Part shown: piece after piece, positions 15,952 to 25,626 of the stretch | Layout: each line of letters begins with the position of its first letter | Numbering within the stretch: position 1 is the stretch's first letter | Origin: Candidatus Nitrosopumilus sp. | GTDB lineage: Archaea > Thermoproteota > Nitrososphaeria > Nitrososphaerales > Nitrosopumilaceae | Length of the DNA: 56,111 nt | Reading direction: 5' to 3' | Assembly (NCBI GenBank): GCA_029864805.1 | Contig: JAOTSS010000004.1 | Location: forward strand, 1-56,111 | Made by a program: the position numbers and the translations under genes | Notes under the pieces: model-generated | What the model was told of the DNA's origin: nothing | Seen by the model: only the letters and a program-made list of their open reading frames with translations | Databases searched by the model: none

Positions 15952-18831
15952 TCATTCAATCAAAATTGCAGGCTTGAACGGCCTAGCATGTCTTGCCTTT
16001 CCCTTAGGATCATAGATGCTTTCATCTGTTTCAGAAAACACTTGAATCTTAACTCCAAACTCTTTCTTTCCAATATCTGATAATTCCCTTGACAAGAAAC
16101 TCTTTTCATCAAACTCTTTTGATTGCAATTTTGTTTCTCTGATTTCAGTTGGTTCGGAGAGAATGTCTTTGATTGTCTTTTGAACAAAGTCTGGAATCTT
16201 TTTTACATCGGCAGTTTCAGGATTTGCAATTAATTCTTTCATTACAATTCCCATGTTGGTTTGTCCTGTCATCACCTTTTCCAGTACGGAATAATAAATT
16301 TTAGACTTGAATGAATCAGCAGTGTATATTGTAATTTTCTGTGGCGTGATCTTTGTAACTTTGAGAATATTTGCAACATCATTAATTGTTGATTTTAGCA
16401 ATTCTTCGGACTGGATTGCACTGGCATCAAGATTCTCTTTTGAGAATTCCGGCCATGATGAAGTTGATACCATCTCTGTGTGCCCTAGTTTTTCCCACAT
16501 CTCTTCGGCAATGTGTGGTGCAAATGGCGATAGCATTGCAACACGTGTTGAGTTTATCTGGTGCATTATTCCTGAAATGTTTTCTCTGTTTTTTGCCTTG
16601 ACTCTCTTGTTGTACCAGCTCAAATCCGATTCAAATGCAAACAAGATATCATGTAGTGCCTCACGCAATCTCATCTTTTCGATTGCCGCTGTGACTTGAG
16701 ATACCATGCTTTGGGATTTTGATAAAATCCACCTGTCTTCAGCCTCAAGATTATCAATTTTTTCAGGTTTTAGTCTCAAGCATTCATCATACAGTGATTC
16801 TAGCTTGTTTTGAATTCCAGAAACTGACTCCATGTTAAAGTCCGCATCTTGAAGTAATTCAGCTGAAATTATGATTGCCAACCTTATTGGGTCTGCACCG
16901 TAATCTTGTATTGCCTTCCGTAACGGAATAATATTTCCCATACTCTTTGACATTTTAGAACCGTTCATCAATACAGAACCATTAACTACAATTTCTTTGG
17001 GCCAATTCTTCTCAGGAAATATTGCAACATGATTTAGTACAAAAAATGTCAAGTGGTTTGGTACCAAATCACGTCCCGAATGTCTTGAATCAACTGGATA
17101 GAAATACTGGAATTCTTTTTTGATTTGATTAATGGTATCCGTAGACATTTTTATAATTTCGGAAACTTTATTCACATCACCCTTGTCTAAAAATACGTAA
17201 TCAAAGAATTCCTTTGATAAATAATCTGCAATTACAGTTCCATCGTTTACAAATTTTGAAATGGTATAGTATGCCATGTAGATTACAGAATCCGACAAGC
17301 TCTCTACAATCCAATCCTTGTCCCATGGCAGCTTTGTTCCTAATCCATGCTGTCTTGCACATGCCCTTTCATGCAACCAGCCAATGACGTACTGGAATTC
17401 TGATTTTATCTCCTGTGGCAGAATGTTCATCTGATCAAAGCATTTGGTAGCTAATTCCTTCCAGTCTTTGTCTCCATAGTTTAGGAACCATTGATTGTTT
17501 AGTACTTTGACAACGCACTCAGCTCCGCATCTGCACTTTATTGGTGCATTAGTCAACTCTAACAAAATGTCTGCATGTTTGTTTTCGATTAGCCATTCCT
17601 TTATGGTATCTTTGGCATATGCAACTTTGATTCCTGAGAATTTCTCCGTGTTTGGCTTTAGTTTCCCGCCGTAGAACTCTTTTCCATAAACTTCCTTTGT
17701 TGCCTCTTCAAGTTTTGGGTCATTTTGGGATGTGACTCCGAATTTCTCAACTGCCTCTTTTGCTGGATTCTCTCCATATCCTTCAGTCTCTATGATGGAT
17801 ATGGGCACGATTTTACTCACCTTTGAGCCTAAATCTTCCTCTAGATTGCTCCTTTTGATGTCCTCTAATGCTTGATAGTCAAATGGCGCATGAGCTGGAA
17901 CTGACATTACCATTCCAGTACCAGTCCCACTTTCAACAAAACTTGCAGGAAGCATAACAATTGATTCTTCTCTGTGGGGAACGGTAACTGTTTCTCCAAT
18001 TAGTTCTGAACCCTTTATCTCCCCATCATATGAAATTTTTTTATCCAAAAATTCTAGCTTGTATGCACACTCTTCACTTACAATCCATTCTTCATCATCT
18101 ACTGTAATCTTTTTGTAAACTATCTCGGGATTGACCCACAAATTAACAACCCCAAAGATTGTTTCAGGCCGTAGCGTTGCAGTTGGTATGACGTACTTGC
18201 CATACTTGAATTTAATTAAAATATATTCAGTAAAGTCCGGTTCCACATCTCCTTGTGTGTCGTGTTGTGATACGGGATTCTGGTCTTTTGGACACCAGCC
18301 AACTGGATGGTTTCCTTGAACAATCAAATCTTTCTCACGTAATGTGTTGATCTGCCATTCGATGAAATTGGAATACACCGGATCGATTGTTGTAAACTCT
18401 CGTCTCCAGTCAATTGAATAACCCATCTCAATCATTCCAGTTTTGATCTCTTCATGGAAATAGTCTGCAATCTTTACTGGTTCAACAAATGATTTTATTG
18501 ATTCTTCGGAAACTGAATACAGATTTTTTAAATTCTCGATTAGTTCTGTATCCCCGGCTTCAACTCTTTTTGCCATGCCGAGAATTGGAGTTCCAGTATA
18601 GTGAAACGCCATTGGAAACAAAACATTGTATCCTTTCATTCGATAAAATCTGGCATGAACATCAGCTAGTGTGTATGTTCTGCCGTGTCCTATGTGTTGA
18701 GGTGAGTTGGGATACGGGTATGCAACCGTGATGAATTTTTTTTGTTTCTCATTTGGATTTGTCTCAAAGTCTTTGTTTTCAATCCATTTACTTCTCCACT
18801 TGTTCTCAATCTCTGTCCAGTTTATCTCCAA
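15952..18831 (-). CDS. leuS: Leucyl-tRNA synthetase
   Basis: 959 residues, the length of archaeal/eukaryotic-type LeuRS. The class I HIGH motif is seen as P-Q-H-I-G-H-G-R near residue 46-51 and the KMSKS loop as G-S-K-M-S-K-S-M-G-N near residue 627. The inserted editing domain contains the T-L-R-P-E-T stretch (around 220). A C-terminal domain for tRNA recognition follows the anticodon-binding helical domain. It lies 6 bases after alaS on the same strand, so the two synthetases form an operon, read right to left in this window. It charges tRNA-Leu in the cytoplasm. Confidence 0.98.
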   Translation of the reverse strand: MEINWTEIENKWRSKWIENKDFETNPNEKQKKFITVAYPYPNSPQHIGHGRTYTLADVHARFYRMKGYNVLFPMAFHYTGTPILGMAKRVEAGDTELIENLKNLYSVSEESIKSFVEPVKIADYFHEEIKTGMIEMGYSIDWRREFTTIDPVYSNFIEWQINTLREKDLIVQGNHPVGWCPKDQNPVSQHDTQGDVEPDFTEYILIKFKYGKYVIPTATLRPETIFGVVNLWVNPEIVYKKITVDDEEWIVSEECAYKLEFLDKKISYDGEIKGSELIGETVTVPHREESIVMLPASFVESGTGTGMVMSVPAHAPFDYQALEDIKRSNLEEDLGSKVSKIVPISIIETEGYGENPAKEAVEKFGVTSQNDPKLEEATKEVYGKEFYGGKLKPNTEKFSGIKVAYAKDTIKEWLIENKHADILLELTNAPIKCRCGAECVVKVLNNQWFLNYGDKDWKELATKCFDQMNILPQEIKSEFQYVIGWLHERACARQHGLGTKLPWDKDWIVESLSDSVIYMAYYTISKFVNDGTVIADYLSKEFFDYVFLDKGDVNKVSEIIKMSTDTINQIKKEFQYFYPVDSRHSGRDLVPNHLTFFVLNHVAIFPEKNWPKEIVVNGSVLMNGSKMSKSMGNIIPLRKAIQDYGADPIRLAIIISAELLQDADFNMESVSGIQNKLESLYDECLRLKPEKIDNLEAEDRWILSKSQSMVSQVTAAIEKMRLREALHDILFAFESDLSWYNKRVKAKNRENISGIMHQINSTRVAMLSPFAPHIAEEMWEKLGHTEMVSTSSWPEFSKENLDASAIQSEELLKSTINDVANILKVTKITPQKITIYTADSFKSKIYYSVLEKVMTGQTNMGIVMKELIANPETADVKKIPDFVQKTIKDILSEPTEIRETKLQSKEFDEKSFLSRELSDIGKKEFGVKIQVFSETDESIYDPKGKARHARPFKPAILIE

Positions 18832-18837
18832 ATTTCA

Positions 18838-21507
18838 TCATCCTAAAATCATTGATTTTGCTTTGGCTATTGCCTGCTCTATTTTAGATGTGTCTTTTCC
18901 TCCACCTTGGGCAAATTTTGCATCTCCGCCACCAGAACCGCCTAAAATTGAGGCTATTTCCTTGGCAATGACACCTGCATTAACCCCTGACTTCTCTCCA
19001 GCATGCACCAAAATCCTCATAGTTGGGCCTGATTCAAAAATTCCACAAAATGCACCGGCGTCATCTTTTGCCACTAGTTTTTTGCCAAAGTTTAGATGAA
19101 AATATTCATCATATTTTTCGCTTGCAGTAAAGCACAGCTTGTTTTTGACTGAAATCTCATCTAGTTCTCCTGATTCACCATCTAGAATTTTTTCTAATAA
19201 TATTGGAATCTGCTCTCTTGCTTTTTGTTTATTTTCTTCCCTTCTCTTCTCTAGCTCTTTTCTTGCAGCAATCTCTTGCTCTTTTTGTTTTGAAACAATT
19301 TCTTGTTGTTTTACATACTCAAACGCATTAGGTCCTGAAACAAACTCTAGTCTTACAACTCCGTCTTGAATTCTTTTGGTCTTTGTAATTTTGATTAGTT
19401 CAATGTCTCCAGTTTTTTTAACATGTGTTCCACCACAAGCTTCGATATCCTTATCTTCAATTGACACGATTCTTACTGACTTTACTGGTACAACACCTCC
19501 CTGGTAAATTCTGAACCCATACTTTTGCTCTGCAGTACCTCTGTCAAAATATTCAACGGATACGGGAAGATTCTCTTTTACCATCTTGTTTGCAGCATCT
19601 TCTATCTGTTGTACCTGTTCATTGGTTAGTGAAGAGTGGTGAGTGATGTCTAGTCTGGCATGATCATCGTCTTTGAATGCAGAGTGCTGCCAAATCCATG
19701 AACCAAGAACTCCTCTTGATGATGCGTTGATGATGTGAGTGCTGGTGTGGTTCTTTGTAATGTTTGCACGTCTTGTTGCATCTACAATACATTTTACTGT
19801 CTCTCCTTCTTTTGGGGTTCCACCTTCTAGCTGATGAACGATAATGTGTGCATGCTTGTCTACATTAATTACTTTGAATCCCGCAATGCTTCCGTGGTCT
19901 GGTTCTTGACCTCCACCTCTTGCATAAAACGAAGTTCTATCTAGTACAACCTGAGTATCAAATACTTTGATTACCTTGGCATCAAATTCCCTTGGATCGT
20001 CTTTGTAAAACAGCATATCAGTTTCAGGTAACTCGTCTAAAGGCAACTCTGTAATTGCCTTTTTCTTTTCAGACTGGTGCAAGTCTGATAGTTTAGAGTA
20101 AAATGACGATGGAATCTCTTCAATTGCATTGACTTCCTTGAGATATTCAGGCGTAATTCCGTCTGATTCGTATAGTGTGATGAGTTCATCGACACTTGGA
20201 ACTCCTCTTTCGCGAATCTTTTCTGCCTTTTTCTTCATGTGGACTTTGGATTCCTCGTATCGTCCAGCTTCGATTTTCAGAATTTTCTTGACGTCTTCTC
20301 TTTTCTCATCAAGTTCCGGATAGGTGTCCTTGAGATAGTCAATGTGAGTATCAATCAAATCATCCATGTCAAGTTTTAGATTTAATTTGCTAATCGTTGC
20401 ATTAATTCTTCGCAACATCATTCTTAGATTGTATCCTCCGCCAACATTGCTAGGCAGTGCTCCATCAGTAATTGCAAAAATTAGAGTTCTAAGATGGTCT
20501 GCAATTAGATATATTCCTTCAAGAGGTGTTATCATATTGTTTAGTTGGTTGTCTGTTAATCCTGCTTTCTTTATTGCATGACGTCTAACTTCGTTGAGAT
20601 CCTCATAATCATCAAGTGCCTTTGCAATTTCTGTAAAGTATTTTCGTAAAATTTCAGAATCCGAATCAATTCCAATCTTTTCAAATAATTTCTGATTAAT
20701 TGGACCAAAGCAGCAATCATAAGCAGTAGGTGTTCCCGTGGTAATCCATGCAAATCGCTCAAGGCCTGCACCCATGTCGATTACTCGCTGGTCCAGCGTT
20801 GTATGCTTCCCTAACTCTCCTTGAAACTCTGTAAACACTGCATTTCCTAGTTCCAGTCCCCTCACAAAGTATTCCAATGACGGACCAAAGGAACCTCCGC
20901 CTGCCCAGACATCTTCAACAAATACGACTTCCTCTTTTTTAATTCCAAACTGATCCGTAAGTAATCTGTAATCCAAATCAACGCATTCGTCTTTCCAATA
21001 TCCTTCTCCCTCTGGAATACTGTGCTGCCCAATCATACAGAAACTTGAAAAGTGTCTACCTGTAACTCCGACATTTTCTAAATCCTTGAATCTCAAACAA
21101 GTTTGTGGAACTATCAGTGGATTTGCTGGAAACTCAAAGACTACCTTTGAACCCATTACTCTTTGAAAATCTACAACTGATGCAATTGTAAAATACAAAT
21201 CATCTCGCCATCTACACACTACGGGATATCTGCTAACTGAGGTGTGATTGTTTTTTACAAAAAACTCTTCTACTTGTTTCCATGCCTGAGTGTAATCAAA
21301 TCGTTTGGCCGTAGGCGGCTCTCCAATGAATGAATAAGTGTCATCTGCGTCATCTGGACACAAATCTCGTCCTGAATCCAGAGTCCAAAAGAATCTGCCA
21401 CATTTGGCACATGATTTTCTGACAAAACCCTGCTCTTGGAACAGTTTGACATTGTAATGTCTGTCAGGATCTGATGAAAATTCTTTTAGAATCTCTTTTT
21501 TATCCAA
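18838..21507 (-). CDS. alaS: Alanyl-tRNA synthetase
   Basis: 889 residues, archaeal type with an N-terminal extension carrying C-A-K-C-G and C-P-D (about residues 34-52) that likely binds zinc. The class II core contains D-I-R-type motif regions including R-W-R-D-D-L-Y-F-T, and the editing domain has H-T-S-T-H (about 590) and C-G-G-T-H-V (about 690), the zinc and deacylation residues. The C-terminal glycine-rich segment G-G-S-G-G-G (near 870) is the conserved C-Ala end. First gene of the alaS-leuS operon. It charges tRNA-Ala and clears mischarged Ser and Gly. Confidence 0.98.
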   Translation of the reverse strand: MDKKEILKEFSSDPDRHYNVKLFQEQGFVRKSCAKCGRFFWTLDSGRDLCPDDADDTYSFIGEPPTAKRFDYTQAWKQVEEFFVKNNHTSVSRYPVVCRWRDDLYFTIASVVDFQRVMGSKVVFEFPANPLIVPQTCLRFKDLENVGVTGRHFSSFCMIGQHSIPEGEGYWKDECVDLDYRLLTDQFGIKKEEVVFVEDVWAGGGSFGPSLEYFVRGLELGNAVFTEFQGELGKHTTLDQRVIDMGAGLERFAWITTGTPTAYDCCFGPINQKLFEKIGIDSDSEILRKYFTEIAKALDDYEDLNEVRRHAIKKAGLTDNQLNNMITPLEGIYLIADHLRTLIFAITDGALPSNVGGGYNLRMMLRRINATISKLNLKLDMDDLIDTHIDYLKDTYPELDEKREDVKKILKIEAGRYEESKVHMKKKAEKIRERGVPSVDELITLYESDGITPEYLKEVNAIEEIPSSFYSKLSDLHQSEKKKAITELPLDELPETDMLFYKDDPREFDAKVIKVFDTQVVLDRTSFYARGGGQEPDHGSIAGFKVINVDKHAHIIVHQLEGGTPKEGETVKCIVDATRRANITKNHTSTHIINASSRGVLGSWIWQHSAFKDDDHARLDITHHSSLTNEQVQQIEDAANKMVKENLPVSVEYFDRGTAEQKYGFRIYQGGVVPVKSVRIVSIEDKDIEACGGTHVKKTGDIELIKITKTKRIQDGVVRLEFVSGPNAFEYVKQQEIVSKQKEQEIAARKELEKRREENKQKAREQIPILLEKILDGESGELDEISVKNKLCFTASEKYDEYFHLNFGKKLVAKDDAGAFCGIFESGPTMRILVHAGEKSGVNAGVIAKEIASILGGSGGGDAKFAQGGGKDTSKIEQAIAKAKSMILG

Positions 21508-21682
21508 CGATGAAGGCTGTCTTACTCCGATATTAAGAATTGTCGATTAATAACACAAAAATCAACTACTTCATTATCTTATCTGAGATTGTGAAATAAG
21601 TAAAATGGTATTTGGATCTTAAGGTCAAAAACGATCGGTATCTTGACAACAGTTCTGAGACATCCTTTGAAATGATATTTGC

Positions 21683-21722
21683 TCAACACTGATGATTTGT
21701 ATGAACCAATTCTCAGTGTTGA
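21683..21722. repeat. 10-bp perfect hairpin
   Basis: TCAACACTGA (21683-21692) and TCAGTGTTGA (21713-21722) are exact reverse complements with a 20-base loop. It lies in the spacer upstream of alaS and downstream of a minus-strand zinc-ribbon pair, so it may terminate that pair or regulate alaS. The loop contains TGATTTG and GAACC but no known RNA motif. Confidence 0.75.
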
Positions 21723-21861
21723 TTATATACAAAAATCAATTAACTTCATTATGCAATGGTGTCTTGTTGAATGTGCCAAATTCAGTTTATCGTTTGCCAG
21801 ACTGTAAACTTCCCTAAGATTAATGCGTCCATAGGCATCACTTGTGGCACCATTGCACTTT

Positions 21862-21966
21862 TTACTTCTTGTGATGTAAATTATTTTTACACCTGTCACA
21901 GATAACCTCAAAGTCTTCTTCATCAAATACTACAGACACACCAGATGAGAAGCATTTTGAACACAT
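21862..21966 (-). CDS. 34-residue zinc-ribbon microprotein
   Basis: 34 residues from ATG. Two Cys pairs are spaced as in a zinc ribbon: C-S-K-C at residues 2-5 and C-D-R-C at 23-26, with an acidic hairpin E-E-D-F-E-V between them and a basic tail H-H-K-K. It lies 5 bases after the end of another zinc-ribbon microprotein, so they form an operon. Such isolated ribbons can bind nucleic acid or partner proteins. It is too short for most gene finders. Confidence 0.6.
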   Translation of the reverse strand: MCSKCFSSGVSVVFDEEDFEVICDRCKNNLHHKK

Positions 21967-21971
21967 GCCTA

Positions 21972-22097
21972 TCAAGAATACCAACACCTCCTACATTTTT
22001 GACATAATGGAACCGTGACAATTCCTGTTTCATTTACTAATACTTCAGTTGGGAACGTTTCTTCTTGACTATTACATTTTTGACATAATCTTATCAT
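21972..22097 (-). CDS. 41-residue zinc-ribbon microprotein
   Basis: 41 residues from ATG. C-Q-K-C occurs twice, at residues 5-8 and 32-35, followed by R-R-C, with a beta-rich spacer (T-E-V-L-V-N-E-T-G-I-V-T-V). The repeat of the same C-Q-K-C knuckle is typical of a rubredoxin-like or ribbon fold. Upstream gene of the two-gene unit 22097 to 21862. A metal-binding or nucleic-acid-binding role is inferred. Confidence 0.62.
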   Translation of the reverse strand: MIRLCQKCNSQEETFPTEVLVNETGIVTVPLCQKCRRCWYS

Positions 22098-22208
22098 GGA
22101 AATCTAGTATAGAATTTAGGGGATTAGAATGATTTCATTGAATTTTAGTTCGATCAGGTCAACAGTTTTTCAGATTCAAAATTATCTACTTTTTCTGTAA
22201 CACAAAAA

Positions 22209-22259
22209 ATGATCAAAGAATTCTTTGAGTTTATTTGGGATTTAGTATCTGGTAACTAA
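22209..22259 (+). CDS. Possible 16-residue peptide
   Basis: ATG-started frame encoding an amphipathic, aromatic-rich peptide (M-I-K-E-F-F-E-F-I-W). It shares the pattern M-I-x-x-F-x-x-F with the tiny frame at 9966. No ribosome-binding site is seen; chance cannot be excluded. Confidence 0.2.
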   Translation: MIKEFFEFIWDLVSGN

Positions 22260-22327
22260 AAATCATTAAATCGACACTTTGCCCTGATAAATAATACATT
22301 AAATAGAATACATAATCCACTCTTCTC

Positions 22328-22837
22328 ATGTTTGGCAAGAAACCTACTCTGAAAGAAGGCGTTCAAATTTTTTCCGTCAAAAAAAATGGTGAATTCAATG
22401 ACTTTATCTTCGGTGTAGTCACTGGAGTAGATGGACGTAAAGTAGGAATCAATGGTGTGATTGTAAACCCAATAGGCCTGAAAAACAAGATCGCTCAAGG
22501 AAAAACAGGAGAGCGTTCACGAGAAATATTAGAGCATCCTACTCCCGACAATGTTGTGTTGGCCCTAGTGTATAGAGTAGAGCATGAGAATTTCACTGGC
22601 GTACTAGACCTTGATGTTGACAAATGTGATATCTTGCCACCAAAAATCTATGCAATGCTTGATGGATGGATTCGTGAATCATTACCCGAATTTATCAACA
22701 CAGTCTTATCATTGCCCCCTGGTTCTGAGCGAGACGAGGCAAAGCGAGTACTGCGAAACAGAATGGATACTCTGATTGATAAAAATCTCAAACGAACCCT
22801 ATATGCTGTTTGTCGAAGTCTAAAGATATTAAACTAG
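22328..22837 (+). CDS. Conserved-looking hypothetical protein
   Basis: 169 residues from ATG. The first half is beta-rich with F-G-V-V-T-G-V-D-G-R-K-V-G-I-N-G-V and resembles a small barrel; the second half is helical with R-D-E-A-K-R-V-L-R-N-R-M-D-T. No transmembrane segment. It lies 65 bases upstream of the L12 start on the same strand, so it may belong with translation genes. I do not recognise the family. Confidence 0.7.
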   Translation: MFGKKPTLKEGVQIFSVKKNGEFNDFIFGVVTGVDGRKVGINGVIVNPIGLKNKIAQGKTGERSREILEHPTPDNVVLALVYRVEHENFTGVLDLDVDKCDILPPKIYAMLDGWIRESLPEFINTVLSLPPGSERDEAKRVLRNRMDTLIDKNLKRTLYAVCRSLKILN

Positions 22838-22870
22838 ACTTGAAAATTCTAGGCGTGATTTCGCCATAGT

Positions 22871-22878
22871 TTTATATT
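22871..22878 (+). promoter_or_regulatory. TATA box for the L12 gene
   Basis: The sequence tttatatt is centred about 29 bases upstream of the ATG at 22903. This is the distance expected for an archaeal TATA box and a near-leaderless mRNA, and supports that ATG as the true start. Confidence 0.45.
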
Positions 22879-22902
22879 ATGCCCCAAGGAAATCTCGATA
22901 CA

Positions 22903-23205
22903 ATGGAATATGTTTACGCTGCTTTACTTCTTCACAAGCTAGACAAAGAAGTTAACGAAGCAAACCTCACGTCAGTTGTTAAAGCATCTGGTGCTGAAGT
23001 TAATGATGCTCAAGTTAAAGCACTAGTAGCAGCCTTGGCCGATGTTAACATCGATGAGGCAGTTAAAGCCGCACCTGTAGCAGTTGCAGCAGCAGCCGCA
23101 CCAGCAGAGGCAGCAGCAGGTGAAGCAAAGAAAGAAGAAGCACCTAAAGACGAAGGTAAAACTGAAGAAGCAGCCATGGAAGGATTATCCTCACTATTTG
23201 GCTAA
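22903..23205 (+). CDS. rpl12: Large-subunit stalk protein P1/L12
   Basis: 100 residues from the ATG that yields [11 protein letters not shown], the conserved archaeal P1 start; an ATG eight codons earlier (22879) is in frame but would place the TATA box too near. The helical dimerisation domain is followed by an Ala-rich hinge ([11 protein letters not shown]) and the conserved acidic C-terminus ending in G-L-S-S-L-F-G, which recruits elongation factors. Unlike in most archaea it is not directly next to L10/L1, which lie 3.5 kb away on the other strand. Confidence 0.93.
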   Translation: MEYVYAALLLHKLDKEVNEANLTSVVKASGAEVNDAQVKALVAALADVNIDEAVKAAPVAVAAAAAPAEAAAGEAKKEEAPKDEGKTEEAAMEGLSSLFG

Positions 23206-23302
23206 ACAATATTTTTTCAAATTAAATTTTTAATCTTTATTTTTTCAGGCTCTCGATGTTTATCATTAATCTTAATTAGTCATCATACTGCCGTTGTAGT
23301 GA

Positions 23303-23935
23303 TTGGTTGATCTCTCTTTTCCAATAGATGGCTTTATCAGTATTTTAGATTATCTGGGAACGATTGCATTTGCAGTAACTGGAGCATCAAAAGCAATCTC
23401 TCACAAAGCTGATGTCTTTGGAATTATTGTTTTGGCTACCGTGGTTGGAGTGGGCGGCGGTGTAACACGTGATGTAATCTTTGGACGATTCCCAACTGCC
23501 TTTTCAGATCCAATCTATGTTGCTCTAACTGCCATTACAGGAGTTGTGGTGTTTTTCTTATTTACAAAAATGAAAAAACAGATGAATGTCTGGTTAATTT
23601 TTGATGCAGTGGGACTGGGCGTATTTTCTATTCTTGGTGCATCAATTGCATATCAGATAGTTGGATTGAATTTTCTCTCAATGCTATTTGGAGGAATGAT
23701 TACTGCAATTGGAGGTGGAATTCTCAGGGATGTCTTTGTTCGAGAAATCCCTATTGTGTTTGTAAAGGAGGTCTATGCAATTGCATCAATCATTGGAATT
23801 GTAATTTTTTATGTGATGTTATATTTTGCTGTAGAGATTCATCTTGCATCAATCATTGGAATTGTAACGGCCACAGGAATTAGACTACTTGCAATGAAGT
23901 ATAATTGGAATTTACCCAAAGTACGAGAAACATGA
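23303..23935 (+). CDS. TRIC-family cation channel (UPF0126)
   Basis: 210 residues from TTG, seven hydrophobic helices. Two inverted-repeat-like halves each carry the TRIC signature: G-V-G-G-G-V-T-R-D-V (about residues 49-58) and A-I-G-G-G-I-L-R-D-V (about 132-141). Prokaryotic TRIC proteins are trimeric monovalent-cation channels. Stand-alone gene between L12 and a convergent MBL gene. Confidence 0.88.
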   Translation: MVDLSFPIDGFISILDYLGTIAFAVTGASKAISHKADVFGIIVLATVVGVGGGVTRDVIFGRFPTAFSDPIYVALTAITGVVVFFLFTKMKKQMNVWLIFDAVGLGVFSILGASIAYQIVGLNFLSMLFGGMITAIGGGILRDVFVREIPIVFVKEVYAIASIIGIVIFYVMLYFAVEIHLASIIGIVTATGIRLLAMKYNWNLPKVRET

Positions 23936-23942
23936 GTAAGAT

Positions 23943-25340
23943 TTAACGTGAATCCACTGCACATCGATTTGGACCAATCTCTAAATCTGGAATTTCAGAA
24001 TGAATCAGTTCAATCTCTCCTTTGTTGATGGATATGATTTTTCTATAGTTCATGGGTCTTGGAACTGTGATTGACACTACCCTGCTGACAAATTCTTGCT
24101 TTGATAGATCAAGCCAAGGCAGCTTCTTTGATTTTCCAATTGTTGAATAAAATGCATCATTTACAGTCTTTACCCCTTCTCCATGGTGTGTTGGAAATAC
24201 CATTGTGTCTTGTGGGAGGGAGAGTAGCTTGTCATGTAATGTAATGTATAACTCTGCTGCAAACTCATCTGCCTTGTCTCTCAAATCTGGTCTTCCGATT
24301 GACTCAACAAACAAGATGTCTCCAGTGAAAACAAATTTTTCATCCACAACGAAACTCAAACTTCCTGGCGTGTGGCCAGGTGTGTGAATGATTCTTACTT
24401 TTGTCTTTCCAAAATGCATTTCATCAGAATCTCCAAGAAAAGATGCCTTGACATTATATCCCTCATATTTTGAAAAATACAATTTTGCATTCTCAGCATT
24501 TGCAAGGTCTCTTGCAGCTGAAACATGATCCGCATGTTGATGTGTGTCAAACACTTTGATTATTTTAAATCCATGTTGTCTTGAAATTTCTGAATATTTT
24601 TCAAAAGGATATAGAGGATCAATTACAATTGCGTCTCCATTAGACTCTATTATGTATGAGAGACATCCTTTTCCTACTTTTTGTACCTGGATTATTCTCA
24701 CTGGCTTATTTATGATCTCAACTGCTTTGAGAACTTGATTCCATCTGGCAAGACCTCCTGTTAGAGTTTTAGAATCTACTCCTGCACGTGCCAATGCAAA
24801 ACTTGCAATCATGGCACGATTTCCATGTGGACAAATAGTGACAATTTCTTTATCTTTGGGTATTTTTGTCATGGTTTTCAAATCAAAAAGTTCTTCCAAT
24901 GGAATGTTTATGCTTCCTGGAATTCTATATTCGGAAAATTCATCAACGTTTCTAACATCTAACAGAAACACATCTTGGAATTTTTGCGCCAATTCCTCAG
25001 GCAAAATTGTTTTTCCTGTATGGGCATTTGAGATTTTCCCATCCCACGAAGCAAACCCTCCTTCTAAATAACTAACATCAAGACCTACTAAAGTCATCAT
25101 CTCAGCTGTTTCTTTAGCAATGTCTTCTGGCTCTGATATAAGCACAATTTTGGTATTTTTTGGAATTTTTGGCATAATCTCTTCTTTGGCATGGGTGTCA
25201 CATACCGCATGAACTGAGCCTTCCACATGAGATTTCTCAAAAACTTCTTTTGGTCTAAGATCAAACAAAAGCAAGGCCTTTTGCTGAGATAGTTCCTCTT
25301 TTAGTTGCTTAGATGATATTCCTAGTTTAGATTCCCCCAT
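23943..25340 (-). CDS. Double-rhodanese / metallo-beta-lactamase fusion
   Basis: 465 residues, one transcription unit. Residues about 8-105 are a rhodanese domain without its catalytic Cys (the loop reads L-I-S-E-P-E). Residues about 112-210 are a second rhodanese with an intact loop, C170-P-H-G-N-R. Residues 217-400 are a metallo-beta-lactamase domain with T-H-Q-H-A-D-H (266-272) and H-T-P-G-H-T-P-G-S, as in ETHE1-type persulfide dioxygenases. The combination suggests sulfane-sulfur handling: the dioxygenase oxidises persulfide and the rhodanese transfers sulfur. In most fusions the rhodanese is C-terminal; here both precede the MBL domain. Confidence 0.88.
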   Translation of the reverse strand: MGESKLGISSKQLKEELSQQKALLLFDLRPKEVFEKSHVEGSVHAVCDTHAKEEIMPKIPKNTKIVLISEPEDIAKETAEMMTLVGLDVSYLEGGFASWDGKISNAHTGKTILPEELAQKFQDVFLLDVRNVDEFSEYRIPGSINIPLEELFDLKTMTKIPKDKEIVTICPHGNRAMIASFALARAGVDSKTLTGGLARWNQVLKAVEIINKPVRIIQVQKVGKGCLSYIIESNGDAIVIDPLYPFEKYSEISRQHGFKIIKVFDTHQHADHVSAARDLANAENAKLYFSKYEGYNVKASFLGDSDEMHFGKTKVRIIHTPGHTPGSLSFVVDEKFVFTGDILFVESIGRPDLRDKADEFAAELYITLHDKLLSLPQDTMVFPTHHGEGVKTVNDAFYSTIGKSKKLPWLDLSKQEFVSRVVSITVPRPMNYRKIISINKGEIELIHSEIPDLEIGPNRCAVDSR

Positions 25341-25626
25341 GACAAAATTATTGCATAGTTATAATTAAAATATTAAATCATAATTCTCAAATTTGGATTT
25401 TTGTTTGAATTCTAACATCTTAATTTTATTTTTAATTGGATAACTACATACTGAAACTAATCCTGAATTCACTTTGTCTTTGCATGGTTACAAGTTTTCA
25501 TAAAGTCTATTTTCTTTGAACACCAACGGTTCCATTTGTTTGCTCCACTAAATCATAATTGTGAAAAATATAGCAGTTGACAAACACAACAAAAGTGCTA
25601 GAACAACTAAATCTAATAAATTCTCT
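25341..25626. other. Intergenic gap with a possible tiny membrane peptide
   Basis: Between the MBL gene and the zinc-ribbon operon. On the minus strand (about 25550-25640) a frame overlapping the end of the zinc gene encodes a hydrophobic helix (L-D-L-V-V-L-A-L-L-L-C-L) but has no ATG/GTG/TTG start. Otherwise A+T-rich spacer. Confidence 0.3.

Noticed and set aside
21723..21926. 67-codon minus-strand frame
   Set aside because: Out of frame with the zinc-ribbon gene at 21862-21966, which has paired CxxC motifs and explains the locus better.
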